Of a stretch of DNA of 36,680 nucleotides, positions 15,791 through 24,607 are shown one piece after another. The notes under the pieces were generated by a model that searched no databases, was not told the origin of the DNA, and saw only the letters and a program-made list of their open reading frames with translations. Source of the stretch: Prochlorothrix sp035285005 (GTDB lineage Bacteria; Cyanobacteriota; Cyanobacteriia; Prochlorotrichales; Prochlorotrichaceae); contig JAYKIB010000084.1 in NCBI GenBank assembly GCA_035285005.1, positions 1-36,680 on the forward strand. The letters are read 5' to 3'. A program made the translations under genes and the position numbers. Within the stretch, counting starts at the first letter, position 1. Every line of letters starts with the position of its first letter.

Positions 15791-16948
15791 CTACAACGAA
15801 GCGAGGGTCGTATCGATCACAGGATGAAAATAGAAGGCAAAGGCTAGCAGCATATAGGTAGCCAGCAGCAAAGTTCCCTCCAACCAGTTGGAGTTACCAT
15901 CACTGCTGATCGAGTTGGAAATTAGCACCGCCACCATCACCGCCACCAGTTCAAAGGGATTAAAGTTCAGGTCCATGGGCTGTCCCAGCACCCAACCCGC
16001 CAACACCAGAACCGGCGCCACGAACAGGGAAATTTGCATACTCGACCCCATCGCCACCGAAATTGACAGGTCCATTTTGTCCTTCATTGCCACGGTGACC
16101 GCAGTGGCGTGCTCCGCCGCGTTACCAATAATGGGCAGCAGAATTACCCCCGTAAAGAGTTGGGAAAGACCCAACGCTTCCGTGGCAACCTCCAGGGATC
16201 CCACCAATAGCTCCGACTCCACGGCAACAAGCACGGTGGCGAACAGTAGCACCCCGGTCCAGAGCCAGAGGTTGGGCTTCTCAGCATGGGCATCTTCCCC
16301 AGTCTCTGCCGGAGTTTCACCCTCTCCTGCCTCACCGTCCGCTGTTGCCGGGAGTTCCAGTCCCTCTTCCGCCATCCCCGCTTCGTAGAGATAGGCGTGG
16401 GTTTTCATCGAAAACAGCAGGGTCAGGGCATACACTCCAATCAAGACGATAGCCACTGCCGTGGACAGCTTCACAATCACGGGCTCGCTCAAGCCGCTGG
16501 AGGTGTACTGCACCGCCGTCGGTAGCAGCAGGGCAATCACGGCCAAGTTCATGGCAGAGGCATTCATCCGAGCCGCCACGGGCTGAAAGTCCTGTTCCTT
16601 GTAACGAATGCCTCCCAAGAGCATGGACAGGCCCAACACGAGGAGCAAGTTCCCAATAATAGAACCGGTCAAACTGGCCTTGACCACATCCAAGAGGCCC
16701 GCATTGAGGGCAATAATGGCGATAATCAATTCCGTGGCGTTGCCAAAGGTGGCATTGAGCAAGCCCCCGAGGGTGGGACCGGCAACCACTGCAATTTCTT
16801 CCGTCGCGGTTCCCATCCATGCCGCGAGGGGAACAATCCCCAGGCCAGCTGTAATGAAGACCACCAAGGGATCCCAGTGTTGGACTTCTGCCACAACGGA
16901 GACCGGAATAAACAGTAGTAGTCCCAGTAAAATTGGATTTTTTAGCAT
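15791..16948 (-). CDS. Calcium/cation-proton exchanger, CaCA superfamily (CAX type)
   Basis: Membrane antiporter exporting Ca2+ or related cations in exchange for protons; 385 residues. It has about eleven hydrophobic helices in two homologous halves. The alpha repeats carry GNATELIIAIIAL (first half) and GNAAEHATAVTVAMKDKMDLSISVAMGSSMQI (second half), whose Glu residues are the cation-binding ones in CAX proteins. An acidic cytosolic loop (EEGLELPATADGEAGEGE and onward) divides the halves, as usual. The start at 16948 gives MLKNPILLGLLLF, the normal family N-terminus; the upstream 28 in-frame codons are not conserved. The stop codon lies in the target duplication of a 99-bp element. Ca2+ specificity is inferred from family membership. 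Confidence 0.9.
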   Translation of the reverse strand: MLKNPILLGLLLFIPVSVVAEVQHWDPLVVFITAGLGIVPLAAWMGTATEEIAVVAGPTLGGLLNATFGNATELIIAIIALNAGLLDVVKASLTGSIIGNLLLVLGLSMLLGGIRYKEQDFQPVAARMNASAMNLAVIALLLPTAVQYTSSGLSEPVIVKLSTAVAIVLIGVYALTLLFSMKTHAYLYEAGMAEEGLELPATADGEAGEGETPAETGEDAHAEKPNLWLWTGVLLFATVLVAVESELLVGSLEVATEALGLSQLFTGVILLPIIGNAAEHATAVTVAMKDKMDLSISVAMGSSMQISLFVAPVLVLAGWVLGQPMDLNFNPFELVAVMVAVLISNSISSDGNSNWLEGTLLLATYMLLAFAFYFHPVIDTTLASL

Positions 16949-17192
16949 AAATGCGATCGCTCCAGTAAACCGGGTGGGGAGGGAGATGGGGCCGCCCCCG
17001 TGGGGGGGAATATTGCTCCCGTCCACAAACACCCAAGACTTTTCATAATCCCCATCCTAAGGTCTAGCGGCTTTGTGGGGGCGACTTCTTAAGGAAAGCA
17101 CAACCTCACGGCCACATTCTAATTCTTGATCACGATAACCCGATCGGCATCCGGGGATTTCGCGTTCTGGGGGTTAGGGCACCATGCAACTG

Positions 17193-17219
17193 TGAAGCCC
17201 TCGCTTAGCGAGGGCTTCA
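17193..17219. other. Perfect 12-bp stem-loop in the spacer
   Basis: Arms TGAAGCCCTCGC and GCGAGGGCTTCA around TTA. No T run follows on either strand, so it is not a standard terminator. The remainder of 16949-17340 shows no gene. Confidence 0.6.
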
Positions 17220-17344
17220 TTACCCTAGACAGGGAAGGTTACACCTTGGGAGGCTTCTGGGCAGCTCGCGCTGAGATGCAGCAGGACAGGTCCCATCGGC
17301 GGTGGAGTCCATCCCAGTCCCTATACCGCACTCAACGCATAACC

Positions 17345-17546
17345 GGGCACCTCGAATAATTCAAATTTTCACCGGAGTGCCTACAGGGCACCTCGAAAAA
17401 CTCAAATTTCGACCGGAGTGCCCACGGTAGAATCAGGATTGAGGCAGGCGGCTTCGCCGCCTGCCTCAATTAATCGAGGTGCCCTACACCAAACCCCGGG
17501 TTGGGTTGCGCGGCGAAGCCGCGCAACCCAATTAATCGAGGTGCCC
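17345..17546 (-). repeat. Outer 99-bp element, interrupted by another copy
   Basis: Left part 17345-17385 starts GGGCACCTCGAATAATTC; right part 17485-17546 ends AATCGAGGTGCCC and holds a hairpin with arms GGGTTGCGCGGC and GCCGCGCAACCC around GAA. Removing the inner copy and one TACA leaves exactly 99 bp. AACC flanks both outer sides (17341-17344 and 17547-17550). Confidence 0.92.
17386..17484 (-). repeat. Inner 99-bp element inserted into the outer copy
   Basis: Perfect ends GGGCACCTCGA and TCGAGGTGCCC; hairpin arms GAGGCAGGCGGC and GCCGCCTGCCTC around TTC. TACA flanks both sides (17382-17385 and 17485-17488), the direct evidence of a transposition event with a 4-bp target duplication. Confidence 0.95.
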
Positions 17547-17584
17547 AACCGTCATCGTCTTCGATTAGGCTTCATTAGGCTTCA

Positions 17585-19582
17585 TTAGGTTTGGTCCTCG
17601 GCCAGGGTGATCAGGAAATCCTGTTGAGTCAACGTAAACTGCTCTTGCAAGTTGGGGGCCAACTTAATCCCGAAGTTCTTATGGGGGTAAATCGCATCTG
17701 CCGCAATGGCCACACCGATCGCCAGTTCCCCACGGGCTTGGGCAGCGGCCACACAGTCCCCAAAGGTTACGCCAGACTCCAACTGCTCATCCGGCAAATA
17801 CAGGGAGAAGGGCTTGAGGTAGAGCTCGCTGCCCTCCGCTGAAAAGAGATCCTCATAGATCAGCATCACCTCGGGCTCCTGAGACACCTGAGCCAAAATC
17901 TTGGAGACAAACTGGTTGGAGAGGATAAAGTCCTTCACCCCCGCCTTAATGACCAGATTGGTATCCTCCGAATTGATAATTTCGGCAATCAGTTCAGTTT
18001 TAATCGGTTCACCGGTACGTTCGTGGTAGTTCTGGCAAATTTGGCGTAGTTCCAACAGTAGCGTCAGGGTACGGGCATCGATTTCTTCAGAATCATTGCC
18101 TTCCCCGGCCAGAATAGTAATGCTGTCATATTCGTAGGGCTTCAGGCACGTGAGGTCCATGGCATCCAAGTTCACCTCCTTGACCGTCACTTTGACGTGA
18201 GGATGCTCCTCAGCGATGGCCTGGGTTTTGCTTTGGATGTCGTCCGTCAGCTGGTTGACCACCAGGCACACCTCAGATTGGCCACCCAAATACTTGGCAT
18301 ACTCGGTTAGGACGGTGAGGGTTTTTTCGTTCCAGCCAATGATTTCATGGCGTTCGGCAGCGATCGAGAGGGTTTTGTGAATATTACTCTGATCGAAAAC
18401 CCGAGGCTTCATGGTGGAGTCCCGCTCAAACCGAATGGCTGAATCATCTTCAGCAAGGACAACCGCCTTATCACTGGCCAGCACTTTGTAGTCAGTGGCC
18501 GGGTTTAGACAGATTTTGCCGTTGCTATTGACCACCCCCAGGGGAATGGTGCCAACAAAGTGAAAGGGTAGATCTCCAAAGGTCAGCCCCTGCCATCCCG
18601 ACTCGGGACGATAGAAGTAAAACTCATGGCCCTCAAAGCCCACGAGGTTGAGATAGACCTTGGCCAAGCCGATACTGCGGGAGGTTTGGACCATAATCCG
18701 GGCCAGGATATCGGCGGAATTCAGGGTGGTCACTTTACCCGGCGCGATCTGTTGGGCAAGACGGCGATATTGCTCCGAGTGCAGTTCCACAACGATCGGG
18801 GGGGCTTCCTGCTCCACTTCCCCGGTGGCGGCCATAATTGCCAGAATCGACTTAATAACGCGCGCATCGGCAAGGGCTCGGAATTCATCGGGATCCGAGC
18901 CCTTGGCATCATTGAGAATAATCACCGATCGGGCGCTGGTGATGCGTACCTTATGGAGGTTCTTGAGATTGGTGATCGAGCCATTCCGGGTGACCACCCG
19001 CGTGGTTTTGAGATTGCCTAGCTTACTGCGGAGGAACTCATCCATCTCCTCCTTATCTTCCGCGGAAAGAATCACCACCGCTGCATCGTCTTCCGACTCG
19101 TTGGCAATCACTAACTCCTCAATAATATCCACTAGGCGATCGTTAAAGCCCAAAATCACACTGTGATTGGACTCCACCACAAGGCTTTTACCCTTTTTGA
19201 GTTCCTGGACCCGCGCTTCAAACTCCTGGGTGATAAAGGCAACGAGGCTTGAAAAGAGAATCAAACCCACAAAGATGGTGATCACCCCCACTGCCCGCGC
19301 CGCGAGGTTCGCATCATCCGCGCTGTCCCGCAGTCCCATCAATTGCACCAGGACTTCCCAGGTCAGATCGATAAACTTCACGGGTTTGCTGGGGTCATCA
19401 TCTATCCGCAGATAGCCATTGGGAAAAGCCATATCGGCGAGGTAACGCACCAAGCCCATCAGGATCAAGGTGACGATAAAACCCAAGACAAGCGCAAGAA
19501 AGACTGACCAGCCTCCCTTGGACATGAAGTTATCGAATCGATACTGGAAGCGCAGCTGCCAGGAAACCTTTTTAGATTGCAT
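17585..19582 (-). CDS. CASTOR/POLLUX-type ion channel with RCK-like NAD-binding domains
   Basis: A 665-residue membrane protein related to plant CASTOR/POLLUX (DUF1012) channels. There are two main hydrophobic segments, about 25-48 (SVFLALVLGFIVTLILMGLV) and about 90-113 (GVITIFVGLILFSSLVAFI), separated by a pore-like stretch (EVLVQLMGLRDSADD) that lacks a K+ channel GYG filter. Two Rossmann/RCK units follow, opening with HSVILGFNDRLVDIIEEL (about 140) and HEIIGWNEKTLTVLTEY (about 415). Plant members pass Ca2+ or K+ at the nuclear envelope; the bacterial role is unsettled, and cation transport at the plasma or thylakoid membrane is an inference. The ATG at 19582 is the only good start. Upstream is a long spacer with one 99-bp element; downstream is the nested element. 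Confidence 0.85.
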   Translation of the reverse strand: MQSKKVSWQLRFQYRFDNFMSKGGWSVFLALVLGFIVTLILMGLVRYLADMAFPNGYLRIDDDPSKPVKFIDLTWEVLVQLMGLRDSADDANLAARAVGVITIFVGLILFSSLVAFITQEFEARVQELKKGKSLVVESNHSVILGFNDRLVDIIEELVIANESEDDAAVVILSAEDKEEMDEFLRSKLGNLKTTRVVTRNGSITNLKNLHKVRITSARSVIILNDAKGSDPDEFRALADARVIKSILAIMAATGEVEQEAPPIVVELHSEQYRRLAQQIAPGKVTTLNSADILARIMVQTSRSIGLAKVYLNLVGFEGHEFYFYRPESGWQGLTFGDLPFHFVGTIPLGVVNSNGKICLNPATDYKVLASDKAVVLAEDDSAIRFERDSTMKPRVFDQSNIHKTLSIAAERHEIIGWNEKTLTVLTEYAKYLGGQSEVCLVVNQLTDDIQSKTQAIAEEHPHVKVTVKEVNLDAMDLTCLKPYEYDSITILAGEGNDSEEIDARTLTLLLELRQICQNYHERTGEPIKTELIAEIINSEDTNLVIKAGVKDFILSNQFVSKILAQVSQEPEVMLIYEDLFSAEGSELYLKPFSLYLPDEQLESGVTFGDCVAAAQARGELAIGVAIAADAIYPHKNFGIKLAPNLQEQFTLTQQDFLITLAEDQT

Positions 19583-19809
19583 TGCTAGAGACCGCCCATT
19601 GTTACAGCACCAAACTTAGCATTGAAGGACAAACTCAGACACTGAAGGTCGCCCCAAAGGGGAAGAATTCAGCCGATTCAAGTCTGTTCACTCACGTTGG
19701 AGCACCTCAAAGATCGAAGTGCGCTTTTGTATCTATTTCTGACACAACTGACCGATTCTCGACTGCGACCTCTGCTCCTCTCCGAACCAGGCTTAGGGAA
19801 GTCACTCTA

Positions 19810-19907
19810 GGGCATCTCGATCCTTGGGAGGAGCGGCGAAGCCACCCAACCCAACCCTGATTCCTGCATGGGTCACAGGGCGAAAGTTTGAAGTTTTCGA
19901 GGTGCCC
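19810..19907 (+). repeat. 99-bp element with TCTA target duplication
   Basis: Left end GGGCATCTCGA, right end TCGAGGTGCCC, 98 bp. The hairpin is partly decayed (GGAGCGGC, GAA, GCCACCC), followed by AACCCAACCCTGATTCCTGC. TCTA flanks both sides (19806-19809 and 19908-19911). Confidence 0.88.
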
Positions 19908-20406
19908 TCTAGAGTCGTGACTGGGGAGAGGAACGTTGTATCAACATGCGGATCAATTCCGCTCGTGTAGAGGCTGGAAGCGGCGTGTATCCAAGCCTCT
20001 GGAATGAGGTCGAGACGGTAAAACCGCCAAATTTCCTGGAGCTTACCGCAATAAGCGATGGCAAGCACCCTGTGACGAGCGATCAATATGGAGCATGGAT
20101 TCCCGCGCTGTAGGGGAGAGCCATTCCTCAAAAATGCGCATCGTACCGGTCCACTGCCATCGTGCCCGGGAGCAGTTCAAAGTTTTGGGTCCAGGAGAGA
20201 CATTGTATGAAGAATTGGAAACGTCGTAAAGCCCTTGATAGGTTGAAATTCTGGTCCGATGACGGCCCCTGGAATCATGGCAGTCGCCCAGTTGGCCGCC
20301 CTAGACCGGAGTCGAGGTGGCCCCAAAACAGTTGGTAAACCGGAGAGCCGGACAGGCAAACCCGTGCAACCCCCGGGGTATAGCTCAAGGAGTTTCTAAG
20401 GAGTTG
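19908..20406. other. Unexplained spacer, possibly a decayed gene
   Basis: No recognised gene or RNA. On the minus strand one frame is open from about 20383 to 19802 with a single internal stop at 20177-20179, and the 99-bp element interrupts its far end. The translation (for example EIWRFYRLDLIPEAWIHA) matches no family I know. It may be chance or a relic. Confidence 0.3.
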
Positions 20407-22701
20407 CTAGGGATGTGGGGTAAAAAACAGGCCCAAACCGTTGTGGACACGGGCAGCCGTGCGAGGGTCGCGGTTAATCAGACGATCGCCCAGATACAGG
20501 CTAGTAGAACTGCCCCCATCCAGATTTAGGGCATCGGTAACCCCTAGGTTTTGGAGCAGGACCACCAGTTGGGACAGGGTCGGACCCGGGCCACCCAACC
20601 TGGGTTGAACCGTGATCCACAGGAGTTGGCCCTGGGCAGTAATCCCCACGGCGCTGCGGTAGGCACCCTGACCCAAAAAGGCATTGTCAAATTGTTCACC
20701 CCTTCCGTCCAGAACCGATCGACCGCCTTGGAGCAGAAGGGGACCCGCGCCCAGAATGTGAGGATATTCTGACAAGTAGGGGGGCTCCAGGGTGGAGGTC
20801 AGGCGGAGGGGTTGACCCACCGCAAATTGATTGGCGGCCGTTTGGTAGGAGCGAGCCACCAGGATGTAACCGTGCAACGGGATCGGAACCGTCGTCGAGC
20901 CAGCGGGCCCAAGCCGTTGAATCTGTTGGACCCGATCGCCCCCCCCATCGTCCACCACAATGATGGCGGTTTCGTTGTCGGTCATGGACTGGTATCGATC
21001 GCCCCAAGCAGCGGTATAGCGGGACAGACCCGCCTTGAGGTAGCCACTGTTCAGGAACAGAACGGGGAAACTCACCGGCGCCCCCACAGAGGCACGGTTT
21101 GGGGACTGGGGTAGGGGCTCCAGGGTCACGGTTTCCGTCAGGACAGCGCGATCGAACACCACTGCCCCCGCATCATTCCAGGCCATCACCCCCCGGTCCA
21201 GAATCGGGCCGGAGATCCACTCCCCTTGGAAGCGCAGGGCCCCCAGGGGCATTTGGGTATTGCGATTGAAGTAGGTGCCGTTGAGGGCGGCCATCACTTG
21301 GCTTTGACGGGCAAGGCTGAGGAGCGGCGTGATGCCCACGATCGATCGCTCTGCCAGGTTTGGCCTGGGCCCGGAAGGACGAGTTCCCATCCCCCCCAGA
21401 TCCCCTTGGCCAACCCAGAGAGGATGGAGGAAGAAGAATCCACCGGACTCCGGCGACGGGGCGGGAGCCGTGGCACCGAGGGGGTTAGCCAGGGCCGATC
21501 GATCGAGGCGAAGGAGGTGGACCGGAAAACGATCGGAACCGACGGTCACCTGGGTTTGCTGCCAGGTGAGACCCGGTGCCCAGGCGATCGTGCGCTCCGG
21601 ATACGGATCCACGGGTTGCTCCAGGGCCACCACCAAGCGAGGCGGATCAGGGAGGGCAATGAGGCGGGGCTGCTGGCGCAGGGTGGGGAACTGGAGGCGG
21701 ACCCCCTGGGGCTGGGTTTGGACCCGCAGCGGTAGATTGCCCCAGGCTTGCCAGGGCGCGGCGGGGGAGATGGGGTTCGTCAGCGTTCCTGCAGGGGTCG
21801 GGTTAGCGGCGGTACTGGGAAAACCGGTGCCCTCGGCCTGGCTCGGGGCCGTGCTCAAGTCTGGGGGCAACGTCACCGGGCTAATGCCGGGGGGCAGATC
21901 CGGGGTGGGCACCCGCAGATCGGGCACCAGACTGGCTGAAAGGCGCAGGGTCGGCACCGAGCCCGCTTCCCACGTCCACGCAACCGGGCGATCGAGGAAA
22001 ATTTCCAGCTCCTGGAGGGGGGGGGGTAAGGGTTGGGGCGAACCGGGGGATCCGTCTGGAGCCGTACCGGGAGCAGGCACCGAAGGCACAGGCGGAAACA
22101 GGGGCGCGACGGTCATCGCCGCTTCCGGGTAGGGCCGCAGTTCCAGCACCTGGGCCGGGGGGGTGGTCACCCGCAGGACCGGGCCGTCTCGATGAACCGT
22201 GGCCCCAAGGGTGTCAAGGAGGGGAGCTAAATCCAGGTAGCGGTGGGTTGCCGTGAGATAGACCGCCACATCGGGACTCAAGGCGCTGCCCTCAGCCCGA
22301 GGGACCGGAAACCAATCCAAGGGTTGACTGGCCCAGTGGCGGCTGGTTTGAAATCTGGCCCCGGTCAGGGATTCCAGGCCCCAATCCGCGATACCGATCG
22401 AGGTCGCGATCGCAGACCCCGCAGCATCAGGACTGGAGCTGCCGATCGCGCCGGGATCGTGCCACTGGATCCAGGGCACAGCCAGCCGGGTTTGATTCCA
22501 ACACACCCACTCACCCTGGGCCACGGGGGGCCGATCGAGGGGATAGTACCGATCGGGCAGGGGTGAGGGGGGAGCCAAGGTGGCGGAGGCGGGGTCACAG
22601 GGAGACTGGGCGAAGGTGTGACGCTGAAAACCGAGGTCAGCGGTGAGACCCAGGCCCAACAGGGCCAAGGTGGTCACAAAGAGAGGGGAGCGACGGGACA
22701 T
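20407..22701 (-). CDS. Exported phosphodiester glycosidase (NAGPA/DUF2233 domain)
   Basis: A 764-residue exported protein. The signal peptide is MSRRSPLFVTTLALLGLGL and onward, with probable cleavage after TFAQS. The N-terminal half has a stalk-like domain similar to copper-amine-oxidase N-terminal modules (YLTATHRYLDLAPLLDTLGA, then VLRVTTPPAQVLEL) and long Pro-rich linkers. The C-terminal third is the phosphodiester glycosidase domain, with MAALNGTYFNRNTQMPLGAL, GDRYQSMTDNETAIIVVDDGGG and the hallmark VTDALNLDGGSSTSLYLGDRLIN. The family cleaves sugar phosphodiesters, as in mannose-6-phosphate uncovering enzyme; in cyanobacteria the substrate is unknown and may be in the cell envelope or exopolysaccharide. 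ATG at 22701. Divergent from the AI-2E-type permease gene. Confidence 0.85.
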   Translation of the reverse strand: MSRRSPLFVTTLALLGLGLTADLGFQRHTFAQSPCDPASATLAPPSPLPDRYYPLDRPPVAQGEWVCWNQTRLAVPWIQWHDPGAIGSSSPDAAGSAIATSIGIADWGLESLTGARFQTSRHWASQPLDWFPVPRAEGSALSPDVAVYLTATHRYLDLAPLLDTLGATVHRDGPVLRVTTPPAQVLELRPYPEAAMTVAPLFPPVPSVPAPGTAPDGSPGSPQPLPPPLQELEIFLDRPVAWTWEAGSVPTLRLSASLVPDLRVPTPDLPPGISPVTLPPDLSTAPSQAEGTGFPSTAANPTPAGTLTNPISPAAPWQAWGNLPLRVQTQPQGVRLQFPTLRQQPRLIALPDPPRLVVALEQPVDPYPERTIAWAPGLTWQQTQVTVGSDRFPVHLLRLDRSALANPLGATAPAPSPESGGFFFLHPLWVGQGDLGGMGTRPSGPRPNLAERSIVGITPLLSLARQSQVMAALNGTYFNRNTQMPLGALRFQGEWISGPILDRGVMAWNDAGAVVFDRAVLTETVTLEPLPQSPNRASVGAPVSFPVLFLNSGYLKAGLSRYTAAWGDRYQSMTDNETAIIVVDDGGGDRVQQIQRLGPAGSTTVPIPLHGYILVARSYQTAANQFAVGQPLRLTSTLEPPYLSEYPHILGAGPLLLQGGRSVLDGRGEQFDNAFLGQGAYRSAVGITAQGQLLWITVQPRLGGPGPTLSQLVVLLQNLGVTDALNLDGGSSTSLYLGDRLINRDPRTAARVHNGLGLFFTPHP

Positions 22702-23161
22702 GCAGGTCAGTTCGATCGAGGGCTGGACGCAGGAACCAGGTGAAGACTCAGGTGAACCCCGGGAGCACCGGACAGGTTCATCAGGCTAGGGGGAGGCATT
22801 AAATCCCCGGAGTAGTGGGGGAGCCAACGCCCCAACTACTCCGACGCAATGGGACGCTCGTCAGTGCAACAAACCGATCCGGAGGGGGATGGGCAACAAA
22901 TCCGCCCAACTCAAGTAATCGCGGTACTCTAAATGAATGCACGGGTGAACACGCTCGTGAACATGAATAGGCTCGTGAAGGAGCTGGGCAGAAATGCCAG
23001 ACCCGAGCACCCCCAACCGGGAGACGATGGCAACGCAACGGACCGGTGGATTGAGACAACGGGGGGCGGGAATCCCTCGCCGCGCGGGGGACACTCCCCA
23101 GACTTGTCCTCAGCCGCTTAGCGGCTGCTATACCCCTGACAGACCGCTGAAGGAGAAGAGC
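22702..23161. other. Divergent spacer with a strong stem-loop at 22809-22842
   Basis: No gene. Arms GGAGTAGTGGGG and CCCCAACTACTCC pair over 12 bp with one bulged A, around GAGCCAACG. There is no adjacent T run. Further on, GCTCGTGAA occurs twice (22951 and 22972). AATCCCTCGCCGCGCGGG at about 23070 resembles a stretch near 28843. Confidence 0.5.
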
Positions 23162-24271
23162 ATGGGCCAATGGATTGGGATTTTGGTTGTTGCGATCGCC
23201 CTTTACATTCTGTGGCACATTCGTCAAATTCTTTTACTGATTTTTACGGCTGTGGTCCTGGCCACGGCGGCCAATAGTTTTGTGCGGCGGGTACAACACC
23301 TTAACATTCCCCGCAGACGGGCGATCGTGTTGACGATCGCTCTCTTTGCTGCCCTTGCAGTCGCCTTCACCGCCCTGGTTGTTCCCCCCTTTGTGGCGCA
23401 GTTTCAGGAACTGCTGCAACTGTTACCCACCGGCATTGAAAAGATTTGGCGCTCGGTGCCCCTCTGGATTGACTATGTGCTCAAGTGGGTGCCCGAAAAT
23501 TTCCAGCAAGCCCGCAGTACCTTACTGATTCTCCAGGAACGGCTGCAGGATGAGACCCTCCGTTGGGATCTATCCAAGCTCAACTTTTCAGAACTATCCC
23601 AGCAGGCCAGCCCCCTAGTGGGCCAATTTATCGATAATTTCGTCACGGTTTTCAATAATGCCGTCACCGTCACCCTTAAGCTCCTGCTGGTGGTGGTTTT
23701 AACGGTGATGTTACTGGCCGATCCCCAGTCCTACCGTCAGGCCCTCTTGATGCTATTCCCCTCGTTTTATCGCAGACGGGCCGATCGCATCCTGACCCAC
23801 TGTGAAATTGCCCTAGACAACTGGTTCGCAGGGATTATCATCAGTTCTCTCTTTGTGGGAATCTGTAGCGGCATCAGTCTATGGCTGTTGGGCATTGACT
23901 TGGCCCTCGCCCATGCCCTGCTCGCGGGTTTGCTGAACTTTATTCCCAACATCGGCCCGGTGTTAAGTGTGGTCTTCCCGCTCTCGGTGGCCATTCAAGA
24001 GCCATCCTGGCGGATTGGGGCGGTTATTGTGCTCTATGTGCTGATTCAGAACTTAGAAAGTTATTGGCTCACCCCCACGGTCATGGCCAAGCAGGTGTCG
24101 CTCCTGCCGGCCCTGACCCTCATTGCCCAAATCTTTTTTGCGACCGTCTTCGGACTCTTGGGGCTCATTTTGGCCCTGCCATTGGCGGTGGTGGCCAAGG
24201 TGTGGATCCAGGAATTATTGGTGCGGGATATCTTGGATTCCTGGGATCGATCGCCCAATCTTCTCCATTAA
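23162..24271 (+). CDS. AI-2E family transporter (PerM/TqsA/YdiK superfamily)
   Basis: A 369-residue polytopic membrane protein. It begins MGQWIGILVVAIALYILWHI and has paired N-terminal helices (about 5-20 and 25-40) and a third at about 58-80. A large soluble middle loop (about 90-170, with QFQELLQLLPTGIEKIW) follows, then a cluster of C-terminal helices containing GLLNFIPNIGPVLS, the conserved PxxGP-like motif, and a final stretch ending in LALPLAVVAKVWIQELLVRD. Family members export small molecules such as autoinducer-2 or act as Na+/H+ antiporters; the cyanobacterial substrate is unknown. The start at 23162 is supported by AAGGAG six bases upstream; the longer frame from 22994 is spurious. 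Confidence 0.9.
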   Translation: MGQWIGILVVAIALYILWHIRQILLLIFTAVVLATAANSFVRRVQHLNIPRRRAIVLTIALFAALAVAFTALVVPPFVAQFQELLQLLPTGIEKIWRSVPLWIDYVLKWVPENFQQARSTLLILQERLQDETLRWDLSKLNFSELSQQASPLVGQFIDNFVTVFNNAVTVTLKLLLVVVLTVMLLADPQSYRQALLMLFPSFYRRRADRILTHCEIALDNWFAGIIISSLFVGICSGISLWLLGIDLALAHALLAGLLNFIPNIGPVLSVVFPLSVAIQEPSWRIGAVIVLYVLIQNLESYWLTPTVMAKQVSLLPALTLIAQIFFATVFGLLGLILALPLAVVAKVWIQELLVRDILDSWDRSPNLLH

Positions 24272-24607
24272 AAGGCGCGATTACCCTAGCCCAGCCTGCG
24301 ATTGGGCAGAAGCCACTTGGCGGTTATCCTAGGCCAAGTTTGCCAGGGCATTCACCCGGACACCCGACCCGTCCACCGAGCGGTCTCAACGGATGAACTC
24401 CGCATCACAGAAAGGGATCAGCCCCAGATGGGTCCGGCACAATGGGGCAAATGCCCTCGGTCAAGTTTGCTGATTTAGGGTGACCGAGCCCTGCTGTATG
24501 CTAGGGGGCGGCACTCGACCGAGCAACCTCACAGGACACGCCGCCCAGTGCCGGCCCAACCCTTGGGCGCAGATCTGCAGTACCACTAGAGGTCCTCAAA
24601 CCGGGGG
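24272..24607 (+). other. Promoter-containing spacer before the propeller gene
   Basis: No gene. TATGCT at about 24497 could be a -10 box, but no convincing -35 is seen. GC-rich complementary stretches (GGGGGCGGCACT and AGTGCCGGCCC) lie between it and the start codon and could fold in the 5' leader. Confidence 0.35.

Noticed and set aside
17193..17219. Terminator for the CASTOR-like gene or the exchanger
   Set aside because: Perfect stem but no T run on either strand. It lies beyond the nested repeat from the CASTOR-like gene and upstream of the exchanger.
21329..22132. 267-codon plus-strand frame opposite the glycosidase
   Set aside because: Arg/Gly/Trp-rich antisense of the Pro-rich linker region; no domain or start signal.
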